From an uncultured beta proteobacterium (GTDB lineage Bacteria; Pseudomonadota; Gammaproteobacteria; Burkholderiales; Burkholderiaceae_C), in NCBI GenBank assembly GCA_903927495.1, contig CAIYNH010000831.1, forward strand, positions 1 to 6,758: a DNA stretch of 6,758 nt, in the 5' to 3' direction. The notes under the pieces were generated by a model. The model did no database searches, was not told the origin of the DNA, and saw only the letters and a list, made by a program, of their open reading frames with translations. This document shows, piece after piece, positions 4,518 to 6,758 of this stretch. The position numbers and the translations under genes are program-made. Position 1 is the stretch's first letter. Every line of letters starts with the position of its first letter.

Positions 4518-6200
4518 ATGGCTACCAAACTGAAACTCGTGACGCCCGTCACTCATCGTCCCTTTCTCACAATCGTCAAAGCGTTGGAACTCGATAACGT
4601 CAAGATACCCGACAAGGGCAAGTCGAAAGCCGCTAATAGCACGGGGGGTTCGCGCCCGGCCCCAGCTGCCAATGACGGCGGCATTCCCGAATTCAGCCGC
4701 AATAGCACCCTGATCAGCCTAGCTGGCACGATGCGTCACAGAGGCATGACTGAAGTGGCCATCGCTGCGGCTTTGCAGGCAGAAAACTTGGCGCGCTGCG
4801 AGCCACCACTGGACGCTGAGGAAGTCGACGGCATTGCCGCCAGCGTCATGCGCTACGACGCCGTCGATCCAGACAAACTGCTGAAGTCACTGACCGATAC
4901 AGGCAACTCAGAACGCTTTGCAGTCCGCTACAAAGACCGAGCACGATTCGTGCATGGCCGCGGTTGGGTGATCTGGGATGAAATGCGCTGGCGACAGGAT
5001 GCCACCGGGCAAATCATGGAACTGGCAAAAGCGCTTGCCCGAACCATTCACCTGGAAGCAACCGGCATCAACAATAACGATATCAGCAAAGCCGTGCAGA
5101 AGCATGCCAAGGTCAGCCTACAGGCTACAAAACTCAAGGCTATGCTGGACCTCGCTGAAAGTGAGCCGGACCTTGCCGCACAGCCCCAGCAGTTGGACTC
5201 CCACGACTTGCTGCTCGGTGTGGCCAATGGTGTGGTCAACCTGAAAACTGGCAAGCTACAGCCGGCCAAGCGCGAAGACATGCTGACACTGCACAGCACG
5301 GTCGTCTTCGATGCAATGGCTCAGTGCCCTCAGTTCATGGCGTTCATCAACCAGGTAACAGGCGGCGACAAACAACTAGCTAACTACCTTCAGCGTGTTG
5401 TTGGGTACGCGTTGACCGGCCTGACCATTGAGCAATGCCTGTTCTTCCTGTTCGGCAAAGGGCTGAACGGCAAGAGTACGTTTTTGAACGTGGTCAAGGC
5501 AGTTGTCGGCAATGATTTTGCCAAGCAGACTCCGACTGAGACCCTGATGGCTAAGCGCAACAGTGGCACAAACGACATTGCTCGCTTGCAGAATGTGCGC
5601 GTTGTCATTGCCAACGAGATCGAAGATGGCTCGATGCTGGCCGAGTCTTTGGTGAAGCAGATGACGGGGGGCGAGGCGATGGCTGCAAGGTTTCATTACG
5701 CAGAGTTTTTTGATTTTGTGCCCAAGTTCAAGCTGTTTATCGCCGGCAACCACAAGCCCACGATTCGAGGCCGTGACGATGGCATCTGGCGACGCGTCAG
5801 GCTGATCCCATTCACTGTCACTATCACGCCAGCACAGCGCGATCCACACTTGCAGGAAAAGCTTTTCACCGAACTTCCCGGCATCCTGAACTGGGCCATC
5901 AACGGCTGCTTGGATTGGCAGAAAAACCGTCTGCGCGAGCCTCAGGTGGTCCTTGATGCGGTCAGCAGCTACCGCGAAGAAATGGATGTCATCGGGCAGT
6001 GGATGAGCGAATGCTGCACAGTGGCTGCCGACCTTGAATGCAAGGCCGGTGACGCATACCTTTGCTATAGGTGCTGGTCAGAGAAGAACGGCTACAAGCC
6101 TATGGCCGCAGGGACGTTTGGACGCGACTTTGGTGACCGCTTCAAGAAGGTGAAACGCAACGACGGCAACTATTTTGAGGGCGTTAAGTGCCGCCTTTGA
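4518..6200 (+). CDS. PriCT plus SF3 helicase, P4-alpha/D5 type replication protein
   Basis: A 560-residue ATP-driven replicative helicase and likely origin-binding protein. Domains in order: a poorly conserved proline/alanine-rich N-terminus (1-60); PriCT primase C-terminal helical domain (about 61-112, NSTLISLAGTMRHRGMTE); D5_N domain (about 140-300); SF3 helicase with Walker A GKGLNGKST (313-321), Walker B-like VVIANEIED (E367), sensor N411 in FIAGNHKP and arginine finger region W424-R425-R426; and a D5-type winged-helix C-terminus (about 495-560). The start at 4518 has AGGAG at 4505-4509. An upstream in-frame ATG at 4329 would overlap the primase gene by 184 bp and give an out-of-family N-terminus, so I rejected it. 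It pairs with the separate primase just upstream; together they equal one P4-alpha-like enzyme. The candidate origin follows its stop by 10 bp. Confidence 0.92.
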   Translation: MATKLKLVTPVTHRPFLTIVKALELDNVKIPDKGKSKAANSTGGSRPAPAANDGGIPEFSRNSTLISLAGTMRHRGMTEVAIAAALQAENLARCEPPLDAEEVDGIAASVMRYDAVDPDKLLKSLTDTGNSERFAVRYKDRARFVHGRGWVIWDEMRWRQDATGQIMELAKALARTIHLEATGINNNDISKAVQKHAKVSLQATKLKAMLDLAESEPDLAAQPQQLDSHDLLLGVANGVVNLKTGKLQPAKREDMLTLHSTVVFDAMAQCPQFMAFINQVTGGDKQLANYLQRVVGYALTGLTIEQCLFFLFGKGLNGKSTFLNVVKAVVGNDFAKQTPTETLMAKRNSGTNDIARLQNVRVVIANEIEDGSMLAESLVKQMTGGEAMAARFHYAEFFDFVPKFKLFIAGNHKPTIRGRDDGIWRRVRLIPFTVTITPAQRDPHLQEKLFTELPGILNWAINGCLDWQKNRLREPQVVLDAVSSYREEMDVIGQWMSECCTVAADLECKAGDAYLCYRCWSEKNGYKPMAAGTFGRDFGDRFKKVKRNDGNYFEGVKCRL

Positions 6201-6210
6201 CTACTGCCCG

Positions 6211-6303
6211 GTGGAGGGTGGTGGAGGGCAAAAACATAACTTTCTATATATATTTTGTTTTCACGTAGAAGAAGTTATGAAATTAGCCTCCACTACCCTC
6301 CAC
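6211..6303. repeat. Iteron-flanked AT-rich inverted repeat, candidate replication origin
   Basis: The left arm (6211-6229) contains two GTGGAGGG words 10 bp apart (6211-6218, 6221-6228). The right arm (6286-6303) contains the same words inverted, also 10 bp apart (CCTCCAC at 6287-6293, CCCTCCAC at 6296-6303); the arms match at 17 positions with one mismatch and one extra base. Between them lie 56 bp with only 11 G or C. These include an inner inverted repeat CATAACTT (6235-6242) and AAGTTATG (6272-6279), extended by TCTA/TAGA (6243-6246, 6266-6269) across a 2-nt bulge. Iterons around an easily melted core, directly after an origin-binding-type helicase gene, fit a P4-like origin. A large hairpin acting as terminator (TTTT at 6304-6307) is the main alternative, and it could serve both purposes. 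Confidence 0.55.
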
Positions 6304-6326
6304 TTTTCTGTGCCAGCTTTCACGCC

Positions 6327-6557
6327 TTAATGCGCCGGCGCGCCACCACCGCCGCTGGCGATCAGGGCGAGTAGCTGTGCGTCACTCATGGCATAGTAAT
6401 TTGCCTGTGCGGCACTCTGCTTGTCCGGCAGTTCAACCTTCTTGGCCTCAGGTTCAGCCAGTCCCAATAATCTGGCCAGTTCGGCGCAGGCCCTCACCAT
6501 TCCAAGCGGCAGGCTCATCAGCTTGGCCATTTCAAACGATTCAAGCAGCTTGGCCAC
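6327..6557 (-). CDS. Convergent small protein, possibly terminase-small-subunit-like, start uncertain
   Basis: A minus-strand frame of 76 residues from a GTG at 6557 (AGGG at 6566-6569 may serve as a weak SD). It reads KLLESFEMAKLMSLPLGMVRACAELARLLGL, a linker, then YYAMSDAQLLALIASGGGG. The pattern of a helix with a terminal LLGL, followed by a variable linker and a DAQLLAL-type C-terminus, resembles the ends of some phage terminase small subunits, which bind packaging DNA. This is pattern memory, not an alignment, and is weak. The frame stays open to 6701 with plausible coding sequence (QLRFVATATSNSDGR, HAYSARLEITRADIV), yet no ATG, GTG or TTG lies upstream before the stop at 6702-6704. So either translation starts at 6557, or a frameshift has separated an upstream exon. 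It converges on the helicase gene. Confidence 0.4.
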   Translation of the reverse strand: MAKLLESFEMAKLMSLPLGMVRACAELARLLGLAEPEAKKVELPDKQSAAQANYYAMSDAQLLALIASGGGGAPAH

Positions 6558-6758
6558 GATGTCGGCCCTGGTGATCTCCAGCCTCGCGCTGTAGGCATGA
6601 CCGTCCGTACAGCGGCCATCGCTGTTGCTTGCAGTTGCGACGAAGCGAAGCTGCCCGTTACCATTGGCTGCAAGACGCCGACTGTTGACTGCACGATTCC
6701 GTCAGCAGCAGAAAAGAAGTACGCCCTATCTTCTGCCGACTGAGTGTTCTGCACCTGA
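6558..6758 (-). other. Right edge: probable 5' extension of the convergent gene, disrupted or unresolved
   Basis: The frame of the 6327 gene continues open from 6557 up to 6701 but is closed by TGA (6702-6704) with no standard start codon. A different minus frame, beginning at GTG 6754 or beyond the window and running down to 6518, reads QNTQSAEDRAYFFSAADGIVQ at its beginning and becomes proline/tryptophan/serine-rich nonsense-like sequence later. A single frameshift between about 6640 and 6701 would join the first half of this frame to the second. I see no RNA gene, terminator or repeat here. Confidence 0.3.

Noticed and set aside
5376..5849. 157-residue minus-strand frame inside the helicase
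   Set aside because: It lies opposite the Walker A to sensor region of the helicase and is a shadow of that conserved sequence.
6236..6278. ATAACTT...AAGTTAT outer arms resemble a loxP site
   Set aside because: Only the outer 7 bp of each arm agree; the inner arm bases and the 29-bp interior do not fit an 8-bp spacer, and no Cre-like enzyme is present. An inner repeat of the candidate origin explains it better.
6518..6754. 78-residue minus-strand frame from GTG 6754
   Set aside because: Its second half is proline/tryptophan/serine-rich out-of-frame sequence over the better reading frame of the convergent gene; only its first part may be real coding sequence.

Overview
The window looks like the left end and core of a small integrated mobile element in a proteobacterium, most likely a betaproteobacterium. 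That host guess is moderate to low confidence. It rests on the tRNA-His sequence with encoded CCA, on protein families common in Burkholderiales-type islands, and on a base composition I judge by eye to be mid-to-high fifties % GC with sharply AT-rich regulatory stretches.

Layout. Bases 1-90 carry no gene and are probably host DNA downstream of a tRNA gene. Bases 91-140 are the 3' half of a tRNA-His(GTG) gene on the minus strand, with the anticodon arm, T arm and CCA but no D arm or 5' acceptor strand: the expected scar of tRNA-targeted integration. The missing 5' side points into the element, so the intact tRNA-His gene should lie beyond the right end of the window. Bases 141-319 form an AT-rich control region with a near-consensus sigma-70 promoter, a perfect 22-bp palindrome just downstream of it, and a second palindrome beside the ribosome binding site of a tyrosine integrase (320-1783). 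A HigB/HigA-type toxin-antitoxin pair follows (1802-2454), then an unrecognised 210-residue protein (2557-3189).

Bases 3190-3353 are non-coding and hold a cluster of AACCCC/GGGGTT words arranged as palindromes. This cluster precedes a tightly packed four-gene replication operon (3354-6200): a small winged-helix protein, an unknown 96-residue protein, a stand-alone RepB/primpol-type primase, and a P4-alpha/D5-type superfamily 3 helicase with a PriCT domain. The usual single primase-helicase polypeptide is here divided between two adjacent genes.

Immediately after the helicase, 6211-6303 holds an AT-rich core (about 20% GC) flanked by inverted pairs of a GTGGAGGG word. It is the best candidate in the window for the replication origin bound by the helicase/primase. 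A convergent minus-strand reading frame (6327-6557, open to about 6701) follows. Its C-terminal part faintly resembles phage terminase small subunits, but it has no good upstream start, so it may be short, frameshifted or decayed.

Working together, the integrase and tRNA site give chromosomal maintenance, the primase, helicase and candidate origin give autonomous replication after excision, and the toxin-antitoxin pair gives stability. No structural phage genes, conjugation genes or partition genes are visible here. The element could be a phage satellite, an integrative plasmid or the end of a larger island; the window alone cannot decide.
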